DNA of 64,000 nucleotides from Puccinellia tenuiflora (lineage: Eukaryota; Streptophyta; Magnoliopsida; Poales; Poaceae): NCBI GenBank assembly GCA_012064385.1, contig QRDG01000606.1, forward strand, positions 248,001-312,000, given 5' to 3'. Below, piece by piece: positions 1 to 10,009 of this stretch. Numbering within the stretch: position 1 is the stretch's first letter; every line of letters starts with the position of its first letter. The notes beneath the pieces were generated by a model. The model was not told where the DNA came from. It searched no databases and saw nothing but the letters and a program-made list of their open reading frames with translations. Both the position numbers and the translations under genes were made by a program.

Positions 1-16
1 TAACTTTATTTTGTAG

Positions 17-87
17 GGGCGAGTGATATGATATGGTACGGTAAGTATTATGCGAAATATTTAGCCATTACGGTGAAGCCCCAGTAG
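17..87 (+). other. Possible 3'-terminal exon fragment of an unknown gene
   Basis: A T-rich stretch ending in TTTTGTAG (positions 9-16) looks like a splice acceptor. It is followed by an open frame that includes ATG at 28 and ends at TAG 85-87. The tail reads MIWYGKYYAKYLAITVKPQ. The frame is very short and I do not recognise the protein. The upstream part would lie outside the window, so this may be chance. Confidence 0.15.
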
Positions 88-533
88 ACCCGGCGCCGGA
101 GCAAGATGGGGATCACACCAGAGCGCCCCGATGTCTTGTAAACCGATGAACTACGAAGGTTTTTTATTTTTTTGATTTTTTTGAATTACTTATGGTCATT
201 TCAAATTTGATCAAACCCTTATAACCCCGTTGACTCATTTAAAATTTGGTCAAACTACACCCGTCAGATATGGCCTTCTAGAAGGAATTTCACGGACAGG
301 CATGCGCGTCGTCTCCGCGCCGTTGGATCGCATGGACAGTTCTGATCAGATTTCAAACAGCGATCCGCGCGATGCTGGTTCTGCATCCTCATTGGCCGTT
401 CACGAATCCAGGTGAAGTAGCTGTTCGAGGGCCGGTCGTCCACTCGCACTCGTGTCCCTCTCCTCTCCCCTGACATTGCTCTGGTTCTCGACTCCCGTCG
501 CTGTAGAGTCGTAGATCTCCGACGAACGCCGGC

Positions 534-1540
534 ATGGTTTCGTGGAGCGACAGTGACGAAGATTCCCCTATTCCAAGCTCGCTTGGCAGCGTTGTAAGTG
601 CTCCAATCTCGTGTACTTGAGATTTGGGGATTTAGGGTTAGGGTTCATATGATTTGGGGATTTCTGATTTGAGTACGATTCTGAGGTCTTGCACTGAAAA
701 TTTCTTTTGGCAGGGCCCAAATACCATCCACGATTCCGATTACTGCGGATTAGCCGATGAAGATGGGATCCCTATCCGTTGTCTTTGCAATTCCACACCC
801 TAGAAATTTGTTGCTTTCGAATGATGTTGGACCGGCAGGAGGTTCTTGGCCTGCGCAGGGACAATACGTGAAAAATCTGAACTTTTTTTAGAGTATTTCA
901 ACTTGAGATGTTTGTTAAATAATCTAGTATTCAGGTTCAGTTTAGCTTTCAATTTCATAGTCTGTTTAGATAGTTAGCACGAGCCGTGAGTTTAGCTCGA
1001 TCTGTTGCGCTGCAAAATCACTCGAGTTCATTCTACCAATTCTCTGAATTCCTTTGACATTCAGCATGATCATTTTTTGTGTGTAAATTAGTAACATAAA
1101 CTTGTCTGATACATGCATTGTAGAGTGGAGAAACTTGTGACTTTCTGTACTGGTTTGATGATGTGTGGCCACCTGCGTTGTCCAAATCCCTGATAAAGCT
1201 GTGGGAAATGCATGGGGACGTCAAAGATGCTAGAGTCCGTGAAGCCTTAAACGCTGTTGAATCAAAGTGGAAGTACCAAGATGAGATTACAAAGCTTCAC
1301 CGTGACTTAAACAATGCCCAAGATGAGCTGAAGAAGGAGGTTGAGGAAAAACAGGCCACACTAGCCCTGAAGGCCAAAGTTGAACAATCTCTTCTTGATG
1401 CAAGAGCTGAACTACAGGAGAAGAACAAACTGGATGCATCAACTTCCAACATGCACAAGTTTTTGACGCAGAAGGCAGAGAAGGACAGGGATCTGATGAG
1501 GGCTAAGTTGCAGAAGATCAAACATATATGTGATGAGTAA
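534..1540 (+). pseudogene. Decayed GRF-type zinc finger / coiled-coil protein gene, three exons
   Basis: Exon 1 (534-593) encodes an acidic serine-rich start (MVSWSDSDEDSP) and ends at a canonical GTAAGT donor. Exon 2 starts after TTTTGGCAG at 714. It holds a GRF-like zinc finger pattern: CLC near codon 25, then TGRRFLACA. Two in-frame stops, TAG 801-803 and TGA 822-824, interrupt it. Exon 3 runs from about 1124 to TAA 1538-1540. It begins with SGETCDFLYW and then forms a long Lys/Glu/Leu-rich helix that should be a coiled coil (about residues 30-125 of the exon). GRF fingers bind single-stranded nucleic acid in other proteins; the role of this grass family is unknown to me. The phase between exons 2 and 3 does not match (exon 2 appears one base short), so a frameshift is also likely. 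The exon structure is well supported and the product is almost certainly not functional. Confidence 0.6.
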
Positions 1541-2396
1541 AATCATTTGCCTTATCGTGTGTTGTAACAATAATTTGCTATTTGTTAGTTGAACTAGTAG
1601 TGGTTGAATTTCAGTGTGGTTGTTGTTACTGTTTACATTAATCCATGTCATGGAAGCTTAATGCGATGGATTTCAGTGTGTGCCTGAAATGCGAGAAAAA
1701 CCATGCCTCTGTTTAGTTCGTCAGTTACACCTAGTGGTAGAAAAAAAAATACTTTTTGGCCCCAAACAGAATCAAGTTGTGATAGGCCCACAAAGGATAA
1801 ATGAGGCCCATAAACAAGCGATGCCTCTGTTCCTTTGTTTTTTTGAATGACGGCTTCATTCGTCCTTTTGCTTTTGATTTATTCCCTTTCTACGATTCAA
1901 AGAGCATTCATTAATCTGTTTTTGCCCAAGCTCTTCTATTGCCTCGAGGATTTTTCTTTTTTGCTTTCATTTACTTGATTTCCCTTGATCGTAGGTGCTT
2001 TTTAAAAGACGTCTCTTTTCTTGCTTGTTGACAAACTAGTAAAATACAAAGGGTTCCCAAAAATGAAAAAAATAATGTTTTTTCGTTCCTTTCTTTTTCC
2101 TTTTTGACAAACTAGCAGCCATGCACTTGCAACACAATATGTTCTTTTAGTTGGGCACCCTTTTAGTTTGATTACTTTTTTTAGTTCATAAATATGTTTT
2201 GACACCTTATTCTCATTTTTAGTTAGTTTGTTTAGTTTCTCCCACGTTAATTAGCCGTGGGAAAAACTTGGGACAAAGAAAATACAAATATAACAATACA
2301 CATGACTAAAATAAGTAAAATATAACACACCATTAATATAACACGCATAACTTAAGTAAATAAAGCGAAATACAAGTTCTTAAATATAACACCACA
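1541..2396. other. AT-rich intergenic stretch without recognised features
   Basis: The downstream flank of the GRF pseudogene is AT-rich with poly-T and poly-A runs. All ORFs are under 70 codons and show no domain. I see no element termini, so it may be 3' flank of the decayed gene. Confidence 0.4.
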
Positions 2397-2423
2397 TAGA
2401 TAGATAGATAGATAGATAGATAG
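2397..2423. repeat. (TAGA)n microsatellite
   Basis: About 6.75 perfect tetranucleotide units of TAGA, directly visible. It lies in AT-rich sequence between two decayed genes. Confidence 0.95.
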
Positions 2424-2525
2424 GGCAACACACCCTCACGACTGACACGACACATAAGAAAAAGATAAATAAACCCTAGCTACGGCACTAGCTAGGGCAA
2501 TAGTGGCTTGGCTTCACCGCCGTCT

Positions 2526-2948
2526 TCACTCCTCCTCCTGTCCGTCCTCACCGAGATAGTACGGGAGCCTGTGCATGCGGTTGGCGGTGGGGAAGATGCT
2601 GTCCAGGTCGGTGAAGATGTTGTACGTTGTGAATGCGATGAACTCGCACCCACACCAAAACACCTGGCCGAGCAGATAGTAGGCATCGAACCTGTTGGTG
2701 AAGTGGGCGACGAGCCCCTCAGGCAGCGCGTTGGAGTGGGGACGCAGTTCCTAGAGGGTGAACATGATGGGCGAGCCCTGTGGGAGGTGGGCAAAGCCCG
2801 CACAGAGGAAGCAGTGTGCAAGCTGACGAGCACCCCTCCAGCGTGAGATCGCCCACACGCGGAGCGAGTTCTCGACGACGACTCCGGCGGGGTACCTAAT
2901 CTCCGGCACAGTGGGCGGCTCGCGAAAAGTTGGCCCGTTGTACTGCAT
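2526..2948 (-). pseudogene. Unrecognised 140-codon ORF with one internal amber stop
   Basis: On the minus strand an ATG at 2948-2946 opens a frame starting MQYNGPTFREPPTVPEIRYP. The frame meets TAG at 2753-2751 (codon 66), then continues open for another 74 codons to TGA 2528-2526. The part after the stop (ELRPHSNALPEGLVAHFTNR, later an aromatic and Cys-rich FWCGCEFIAFTTYN) is in the same frame with no indel. A single nonsense change, readthrough or a sequencing error therefore explains the break. A TATTTAAA box lies about 95 nt upstream. I do not recognise a family or any signal peptide or catalytic motif. The ending is acidic (GEDGQEEE). It could be a grass-specific host gene or a captured gene fragment. 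Confidence 0.4.
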
Positions 2949-3042
2949 CTTGGTGTTGCTATGAGCTTTGGCTTTCGGTGAAGAACAGAAGGGAGGAAGA
3001 AGCGCAGATGAGATGGATGTGTAAAGAGGCAACGAGCGGTGG

Positions 3043-3050
3043 TTTAAATA
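3043..3050 (-). promoter_or_regulatory. TATA box of the minus-strand ORF at 2526-2948
   Basis: The minus strand reads TATTTAAA about 95 nt upstream of the ATG at 2948. This spacing fits a plant core promoter plus a short 5' leader. It is inferred from position and sequence only. Confidence 0.35.
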
Positions 3051-3052
3051 GC

Positions 3053-3705
3053 TGGGGAGAGAAAGAGGGGAGGTACACGGAAACGGCGTTTTTCACACTA
3101 GATCGAGCCGTGGTGTCGATCCGTGTCTAGCCTAGGCTTTTGACCGTTTACACACTGCATCAATGCGTGAATTAATGCGTGAGTGCGTGACTCGACGCGC
3201 GAAACGACGTGGCAAATGAATTGAGTCTGCGTGTCTGCGTGCATGCGTGAATTAGACCCGTGGCGGAGCGACTGAATCGAGCCATCGATGCGCGACGGCG
3301 TAGCAGAGAGGGAAGCAACCATTCGTGGATGCTTGTGCTGCTTGTGTGCGTGCCGGCGCGCATGCATGCGAGCAGGCCAATGCATGTGTGCGTGGCGAGC
3401 AACGCATGCATACCAGGCTGCATCGATGCCAAAGCAGCGCATGCATAAAAGGCTGATCCAGTCGAAGCAGGCTCAATTGATTATCAACAACGACCCAACC
3501 ACAGAAACGCAACCCCACACCAACAAGCGACAGCCATCAGAGTCCCACATGGCCCCACACGTCAGAGTTAACGGACCAGACGGAAACGTCCTTTTTGGGC
3601 ATTCCTGAGAGTTTCAGCTAAGGTAATGGGGAAAAGTGAGCAAAATGTTAAAACCTGGGGAAAATTGAGCACAACTAAGGAATGGGGGGCACAGGAGTAA
3701 TAAAC
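3053..3705. other. Intergenic stretch with many CATGCA/TGCGTG motifs
   Basis: No element termini are visible. The DNA from about 3150 to 3450 is dense in alternating purine-pyrimidine words such as GCATGCATGC and TGTGCGTG, which produce overlapping Met/His/Cys-rich shadow ORFs on both strands. RY-type CATGCA words occur in seed promoters, but here they look like simple low-complexity sequence upstream of the minus-strand gene. Confidence 0.4.
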
Positions 3706-5535
3706 CCTATCATTATTGTGTTGTGAATTGCCGTGAAAATGCTTACATTGCAAAAATTAGAAAAGATAGCACTTCACCAAAGTATAAAAGTAAAAATGTT
3801 TCTTATGTTGCCAATAATGAAAGGGAGAGATTCTCCCAAGTTTCTCCTGCCTTTTCTAATAATGAATCAGATTATGTGGAGAAGCTTCCTTTCCAACCAC
3901 TCCCTCCTAAGGTGGTGGTGAAGAAGAAGAGAGGGAGGAGTAAAAAGAAAGAGGAAACGATATCATCCCCTAAGCATATTTCTCCCATCATGGTTGTTCC
4001 TAATGAGTATGAATCAAAAATTATTGAAGATGATCCGCTTGATTGTATTCATTATTATCTTGATGTTAAGTCTATAGGCACTATTGAAGAAGATTATGTT
4101 ATGCCTGCTAAAATGCTATAAAGAAAAGCGCTTGTTGGGAAGCAACCCATGTTTTACTTTCAGTTTGTTTTTGTTTTTCTTGAGTCATGAAGTTGTTGCC
4201 TCTATAGCAACTTTATTTTATCGTTTTCTTTTAGTTTTTTGTGCCAAGTTTAGCCTCTAATGCATTGGAAGTGCGAGGTATTGTTTTACTGTCCAGAAAC
4301 AGATTTCTGTCCTTCACTGTTCGAAAATCCAAAAAATCCCTGAATTTTATCTTTTTCTAATATTTTTTTACAGCAATCCTGATACTTTTATCTAGCTTTC
4401 GTTAGTTTTGGGTTTTCTGATTTGAGCTACAGAAGTGCCTCCAAAAATTCAATCTTTATAGGCTGTTCAGTTTTTGACAGATTCTGCTTTTATTTTGTAT
4501 TCGTCTCTTTACTATCGTCAAATGTGATATTCTTGAGGAGGAGTACCACATTGAGTCTTGGTAAACAGTATCTAATGCCCAATAAATTTGTTTGCAATTT
4601 GTCTTGAGTTGAACACATGTGCATTTTAATTTATGAGCACTAACCCTCTAATCAGTTTATGAGAAGTTTTGTGTGAAGGGAGTTTTTAAGTTCCAAAGGA
4701 GAGGATAATGAAGAAATTGAAGATGGATCAGAGCTCAAGCTTGGGGATGCCCCCATGGAACCCCCTTTAAATATCAAGAACCATCAAGCGTCAAAGCTTG
4801 GGGATGCCCAAGGCATCCCCTCTTCTTCATCGACTATCATGAGGTCGTCTTCGTTGAACTAAGTTTTTATCACTTTACATATTATGTGCTATGCTTGGAG
4901 CGTCTTTTTGCTTTCAGTTTTGTTTGTTTGTTTGCTGGTCATATCCTTGTTGGATCCTAGCTTTATTTGTGTGGGAGAGAGACACGCTCTGCTTTTTCAT
5001 TTGAATACTCCTTTGCTTCGCTTATATTTTGTTGAGTATTCTTAGCTATTGTTTGTTTGCTAGTAAGCTCTTGCTTTTAGCTTTTATCTTGTTTAGAGCT
5101 GCTAGTTGTTTATGTTAAACTCTCTTGTTCTTCACTTATACTTGTTGGAGAGTTGTTATTGATAAGTTGCTTGAATTGTCAAAGTGACAAAATGCTATCC
5201 ATGTGATATTGGAATGAAATGAAAGCCTGCATAGTCTTGTAGATCATTGTGTGGATACTTGATGCTTCTCGATTGTTTTGAGATATTAAGATGAATGCAT
5301 AAACTTGCTGGTTATTGGAGTGGAATTGATTAGTAAAGAAATACAGTTAAAAGCTTGAAACTATGTGGTGTTTTGTAGTTGGTAATTCATAAAGCTAATC
5401 TTTCCATCAAAAGAACTGTTTGGTCAATAAGGGAGACATTATGGAGTGTTTATGGTTATGATTGGCTAATGTCTTATGTTACTCTGTTACCGGTTAATGT
5501 TGGATGTTTGCTTAAAATACCATTTTTGCTAAGCC
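3706..5535 (+). mobile_element. 3' internal fragment of an Athila-clade Ty3 LTR retrotransposon
   Basis: The fragment parallels the 3' half of the more complete element at 5934-14287. It has the tail of an ORF, then the AAAGCGCTT stem-loop region (4125-4150), the paired AAGCTTGGGGATGCC motifs (4737 and 4794), then shared noncoding sequence through about 5340. LTRs, 5' gag and polypurine tract are missing. The left edge near 3706 is approximate. The right edge abuts integrase sequence of a minus-strand Tat-type element at 5536, so both ends are broken. Confidence 0.7.
3723..4121 (+). CDS. C-terminal part of an Athila-type ORF (basic, probably retroelement-encoded)
   Basis: A 132-codon open frame has a basic middle (VVVKKKRGRSKKKEE) and an acidic C-terminus, ending at TAA 4119-4121. 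It sits exactly where the gag-protease ORF ends in the related element at 5934-14287, a few bases before the conserved AAGCGCTT stem-loop. No catalytic motif is visible. The basic stretch could be a nuclear-localisation or nucleic-acid-binding patch. The true start is probably lost upstream, so the annotated Met is only the first in the open frame. It is a fragment, not a working gene. Confidence 0.45.
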   Translation: MNCRENAYIAKIRKDSTSPKYKSKNVSYVANNERERFSQVSPAFSNNESDYVEKLPFQPLPPKVVVKKKRGRSKKKEETISSPKHISPIMVVPNEYESKIIEDDPLDCIHYYLDVKSIGTIEEDYVMPAKML

Positions 5536-5933
5536 TAAAAATTCATACTGAGTGTAGAGTTCACTCGTGCATCCAAATCCCAGACCCAAACTATCTTGCC
5601 TGCTGATCGAAAAGATCGATTCCGCACTCTACGGCTCTGGTAGCGACGTAGATCTTGCTGGTAGATGGCGGATCTTTGGAGAGCTAACTCTCTTTCTTCT
5701 TCGAGGATATCTAAGCCGTCTTGACGTGCTTCTTCTGCGTCTTTCTCGACGTAGGCTGCGACTCGAGGCGAATCGTGGATCATGTCGGATGGGAGCACTG
5801 CTTCTGCACCATAGACAAGGAAGAAACGGGTGAAGCCGGTTGATCTATTTGTGGTAGTACGAATACTCCACAAGACCGCCGGCAATTCCTCAACCCAAGC
5901 GCTGGCTGCTCGATGCAAAGGGGTTTCAAGCCT
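5536..5933 (-). pseudogene. Integrase C-terminal fragment of Tat-type Ty3 element E
   Basis: The minus strand from 5930 downward encodes the post-catalytic part of a Ty3 integrase. It begins LETPLHRAASAW and continues with VEELPAVLWSIRTT, NRSTGFTRFFLVYGAEAV and the RRYQSRRVRNRSF segment. The same segments occur in element C at 55480-55800, where the catalytic core precedes them. Upstream residues (zinc finger and DDE core) are missing because the Athila element at 5934 interrupts, and a deletion accompanies the insertion. The RT/RNase H half of the same element resumes at 14288 on the same strand. Reading goes out of frame after about 5590. Only a relic. Confidence 0.75.
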
Positions 5934-7497
5934 TGATACGTCTCCGACGTATCTATAATTTCTTATGATCCATGCTTGTTTTCATACCATTTGCTACATG
6001 TTTTGTTTACATCTTATAGCATTTTTATGCATTTTTGGAACTAACATATTAACAAGATGCCCCAGTGCCAGTTCCTGTTTTCTGCTGTTTTTCCGTTTCA
6101 GAAAAGTACTTAAGGAAATATTCTCGGAATCGGACGGGACAAAAACCCAGGATCTTATAATTTCGTCACGCACACGGAGTCCAAAGGGGAGCCGAAGACG
6201 CACCAGAGGGCTACCACACCCTAGGGTGGCGCGGCCCACCTGTCTGCCGCGCCACCAGGTGGTGTGCCCCCCTCGGGCCTCCACCGACACCGCCCTTTCG
6301 CCTATATAATCCCCCCGAAGAGAAAACCCTAAGTACCCGATCACAATTCCAGAAAAACATCCGTCGCCGCCGCCGTCGTCAACCCTAGTTCGGGAGGGTT
6401 CTGAAGCTCTCCCCGGCACCCTGCCGGAGAGGGGAATCATCACCGGAGGGCTCTACACCACCATGCCCGCCTCCGGACAGATGTGTGAGTAGTTCATCCT
6501 TGGACTACGGGTCCATGCAGTAGCTAGATGGTAGTCTTCTCCTCTTGTGCTATCATGTTTAGATCTTATGAGCTGCCTATCATGATCAAGATCATCTTAT
6601 TGTAATGCTACATGTTGCGTTTGCTGGGATCCGATGAATAGAGAAGTACCTTGTGATGTTGATTATTGATATTACCATGTCTATGTTATTTGTGATCTTG
6701 CATGCTTTCCGGTACTTGTAATTGCCTTGATCAAGTAGTTGCTTGTATCTCCAAGAGGGAGTATTTATGCTAGATAGTGGGTTCAGTCCCTGTGTGCCTT
6801 GGCTTGAGTGACAGAAACATATAAGGACGGGGGAGTGCCGTTGCTACTAGGGAGTAAACTTTATGCACAGTTCTTCATGCAATTGTCTGTTGCTTGCAAC
6901 TTAATACTGGAGAGATTTTACGGTATGTTATCTCAAAGGTGGACTATTTAGGCATAGGTGTATGCTTGGAACAGCTATCTATGTATTTTGTCGTAATGCC
7001 CAAAGCATCTCATATAGACATCATCATCCTCTGTATTATGCAATGTTCATGCATTGTCATGCATTCTCTATTCTGTCAATTGCCCAGCTGTAATTTGTTA
7101 CCCAGCATGTGTAGTATTTTATTTATGGAGAAGACACCACTAGTGAACTATGGACCCCGGTCCATTCTTTTACATTTGCAATTAAATCAACTGCTCTACT
7201 GCTTTCATTCACTGCAAACAAGCTTCCTTCCACACATACATTTAATCCTTTGTATTCAGCAAGGCCGGTGAGATTGACAACCTCACTGCTTCGTTGGGGC
7301 AAAGTAGTTTGATTGTGTCCTGCAGGTTCCACTGTCAACAGCTCTTTCTCTGGCACCATTGCAGTTGTGGACAACCTTCTGAAGCATTCCTCACTCCTAC
7401 TGGTTCGATAACCTTGGTTTCTAACTGAGGGAAAACTTGCTGCTGTGCTCCTCAAAGCTTCCTCTTGGGGTGCCCAACGAAGCGTGATTGATTAACA
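5934..7497 (+). repeat. 5' LTR of the Athila-type element
   Basis: It begins TGATACGTCTCCGACGTATC and ends in CA near 7497, length about 1564 bp, with a TATATAAT box at 6303-6310. The second copy starts at 12833. The LTR includes a segment at 7340-7360 resembling the primer-binding leader (see findings). Confidence 0.9.
6303..6310 (+). promoter_or_regulatory. LTR TATA box
   Basis: TATATAAT about 370 bp into the LTR, conserved in the 3' LTR at 13202-13209. It probably sets the R region start of the retroelement transcript. Confidence 0.6.
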
Positions 7498-7523
7498 CCT
7501 CTCGCGCTATCAAGCTCTTTTTC

Positions 7524-7541
7524 TGGCGCCGTTGCCGGGGA
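7524..7541 (+). promoter_or_regulatory. Primer-binding site 1 (tRNA-Asp)
   Basis: TGGCGCCGTTGCCGGGGA is perfectly complementary to the 3' end of plant tRNA-Asp. It lies about 26 bp after the LTR end, an unusually long gap. Confidence 0.85.
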
Positions 7542-7609
7542 GTTAAGAGTGCTCAGTAAGAAGCTTCTCGAAGTACCAAACTTCTCACTCCTCCGTCAAC
7601 AGCTCTTTC

Positions 7610-7627
7610 TGGCGCCGTTGCCGGGGA
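7610..7627 (+). promoter_or_regulatory. Primer-binding site 2, duplicate of site 1
   Basis: An identical 18-mer TGGCGCCGTTGCCGGGGA lies 86 bp downstream of the first, preceded by the same AGCTCTTTCT word. It is one of three related segments around the LTR/leader junction. Confidence 0.85.
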
Positions 7628-7844
7628 GTAGAGAAGCTTCTGCAAGGGGAGTCTCTCAGTTCCAATCTCTTTACTTTGTTTTAGTCTTGCTTATTATTAT
7701 TGCTTTGTCTTGTTTTGCTTTCTTATATCAAAAACACACAAAAATTAGTGTAGAATTTATCTTGTTGCTTTCCTATATCAAAAACCCAAAAAAATTAGTT
7801 ACTTGTTTTTTTTTTCAATTCGGTTTACCTTGTTTTTATCAAAA

Positions 7845-9947
7845 ATGAGTACTGCTAAAAACACTAAGTTGTGTGACTTCGCTAGTACTAATAATGATGA
7901 TTTCATATGTACTCCTATTGCTCCATCTGCTGCTAAGACAGATTTTTATGAAATCAAACCTGCTCTGTTAAATCTTGTTATGAAAGAGCAATTTTCTGGT
8001 GCTAGTACTGATGATGCTGCTGCTCACCTTAATAATTTTGTTGAATTTTGTGAGATGCAAAAGTATAAGGATATGGATGGAGATATTATAAAACTGAAAT
8101 TGTTTCCTTTCTCTTTGAGAGGGAGAGCTAAAGAATGGTTGTTATCTTTGCCTAGAAATAGTATTGATTCATGGACTAAATGCAAAGATGCTTTCATTGG
8201 AAAATATTATCCTCCTGCTAAAATTATATCTTTGAGAAGTAGCATCATGAATTTTAAACAAATGGATAATGAACATGTTGCTCAAGCTTGGGAAAGAATG
8301 AAATCTTTGATAAAGAATTGTCCCACCCATGGACTGACTGCTTGGATGATCATCCAAACCTTATATGCAGGATTGAATTTTTCTTCAAGAAACCTATTGG
8401 ATTCAGCTGCTGGAGGAACCTTTATGTCCATCACTTTGGGTGCAGCAACAAAGCTTCTTGATGATATGATGGTAAACTACTCTGAATGGCACACTGAAAG
8501 GGCTCCACAAGGTAAGAAGGTAAATTCTGTTGAAGAAACCTCTTCCTTGAGTGAAAAGATTGATGTGATTATGTCTATGCTAGTTAATGGTAAATCTTTT
8601 GTTGATCCAAATAATGTCCCCTTAGCTTCTTTGGTTGCCCAAGAAGAGCATGTTGGTGTGAACTTCATTAAAAATAACAATTTCAACAACAGTGCCTATA
8701 GGAACAATTTTGGTAACAACAATTATAAGCCATATCCTCCTAATAACAATTATGGTTATGGTAACTCTTATGGTAATTCTTACAACAATAATAAGAGTGT
8801 TTCCTCTGATCTTGAAACCATGCTAAAAGAGTTTATCAACACACAAACTGCTTTTAACAAAACTGTTGAGGAAAAGTTGGGTAAAATCGATGTTCTTGCT
8901 TCTAAAGTTGAAAGCCTTGCTCTTGATGTAGATCTTTTAAAATTAAAAGTTATGCCTAACAATGATAAAAAGAGCAAGCCCTTTGCTAAAATCAATGCCA
9001 TCCAAGTTAGAATTGATGACAATGTTAGAATGTTGGCTGAACTACATGCTAGGTGGGAAAGAGAAAGAGAAGCCACTAAAAAGAATAATATGGTTAAAGT
9101 TTACACCATCACCACCACTAGTAATGTTCAGGTTTCACATGATAACAAGTCTATTAATGATAATGGTAAAGTTAACAATGTTGGCAATGTTTCCACTTCT
9201 CATGAAAAACGCTTAAAACTGCCAAAAGATACCAAAACTGCTAGTGATAAAGGAGCTGAAATTTTTCGAACTATGGGAGATCCTTCTTCCATTACTTTTG
9301 ATGATAATGATTTTGATTTTGATAATTGCAATATCTCTGAAGTCATAATGTTCTTGCAAAAGCTAGCTAGAAGTCCTAATGCTAGTACTATAAACTTGGC
9401 TTTTACAAAACATATTACCAATGCTCTCATGAAAATTAGGGAAGAAAAGTTAAAACTTGAATCTTCTATCCCTAAGAAATTAGAAGATGGTTGGGAACCC
9501 ATCATTAAACTGAAAGTAAATGATTTTGATTGTAATGCTTTATGTGATCTTGGTGCAAGTGTTTCTATTATGCCTAAGAAATTCTATGATATGCTTAACT
9601 TGCCACCATTGGAGAGTTGTTGTTTGAACATTCATCTTGCTGATAATTCTACAAAAACACCTTTGGGAAGGCTTGATGATATTCATGTTATGGTTAATAA
9701 TAACCTTGTTCCCATTGATTTTGTTGTCTTGGATATTGAGTGCAAAGCTTCTTGTCCTATTATTTTGGGAAGACCTTTTCTTCGAACTATTGGTGCTGTT
9801 ATTGATATGAAAGAGGGCAACATTAGATATCAATTCCCTCTTAAGAAAGGTATGGAACACTTCCCTAGGGAGAGAATGAAGTCACCTTTTGACTCTATTG
9901 TTAGAGCAAATTATCGTTTTGATGCTTCTTCTCTTGGAAATACTTGA
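7845..9947 (+). CDS. Athila-type gag-protease polyprotein
   Basis: A 700-residue open frame, unbroken. The start is taken at 7845 (MSTAKNTKLC) rather than the in-frame upstream codon at 7803, because the upstream stretch is a poly-T-derived FFF run. Residues about 40-190 form a retrotransposon gag capsid domain (EQFSGASTDDAAAHLNNF, then LKLFPFSLRGRAKEWLLSLP and DAFIGKYYPP). About residues 280-320 are an Asn/Tyr/Gly-rich linker. I see no CCHC zinc knuckle. The C-terminal part is a pepsin-like retroviral protease with the active-site loop CDLGASVSIMP (Asp near residue 568) and the later LGRPFL signature. No RT follows, so the product would make capsids and process itself but not copy RNA. The intact frame fits the low LTR divergence. 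Confidence 0.9.
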   Translation: MSTAKNTKLCDFASTNNDDFICTPIAPSAAKTDFYEIKPALLNLVMKEQFSGASTDDAAAHLNNFVEFCEMQKYKDMDGDIIKLKLFPFSLRGRAKEWLLSLPRNSIDSWTKCKDAFIGKYYPPAKIISLRSSIMNFKQMDNEHVAQAWERMKSLIKNCPTHGLTAWMIIQTLYAGLNFSSRNLLDSAAGGTFMSITLGAATKLLDDMMVNYSEWHTERAPQGKKVNSVEETSSLSEKIDVIMSMLVNGKSFVDPNNVPLASLVAQEEHVGVNFIKNNNFNNSAYRNNFGNNNYKPYPPNNNYGYGNSYGNSYNNNKSVSSDLETMLKEFINTQTAFNKTVEEKLGKIDVLASKVESLALDVDLLKLKVMPNNDKKSKPFAKINAIQVRIDDNVRMLAELHARWEREREATKKNNMVKVYTITTTSNVQVSHDNKSINDNGKVNNVGNVSTSHEKRLKLPKDTKTASDKGAEIFRTMGDPSSITFDDNDFDFDNCNISEVIMFLQKLARSPNASTINLAFTKHITNALMKIREEKLKLESSIPKKLEDGWEPIIKLKVNDFDCNALCDLGASVSIMPKKFYDMLNLPPLESCCLNIHLADNSTKTPLGRLDDIHVMVNNNLVPIDFVVLDIECKASCPIILGRPFLRTIGAVIDMKEGNIRYQFPLKKGMEHFPRERMKSPFDSIVRANYRFDASSLGNT

Positions 9948-9985
9948 TGTTCACTTTCTGCGCCTAGCTGAAAGGCGTTAAAGAA

Positions 9986-10009
9986 AAGCGCTTATGGGAG
10001 ACAACCCAT
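9986..10009 (+). promoter_or_regulatory. Conserved AAGCGCTT palindrome plus stem-loop downstream of gag stop
   Basis: AAGCGCTT is followed by ATGGG, a six-base loop AGACAA and CCCAT. Equivalent structures occur at 4125-4150 and, on the minus strand, at about 27680-27710. Function unknown. Confidence 0.55.

Noticed and set aside
6894..7271. 125-codon ORF, repeated nearly identically at 13794-14171
   Set aside because: Both copies lie at the same position in the two LTRs of one element; LTR sequence, not a duplicated gene.
7524..7541. tRNA-Asp gene remnant
   Set aside because: Only the 18-nt primer site is present, with no cloverleaf sequence around it.
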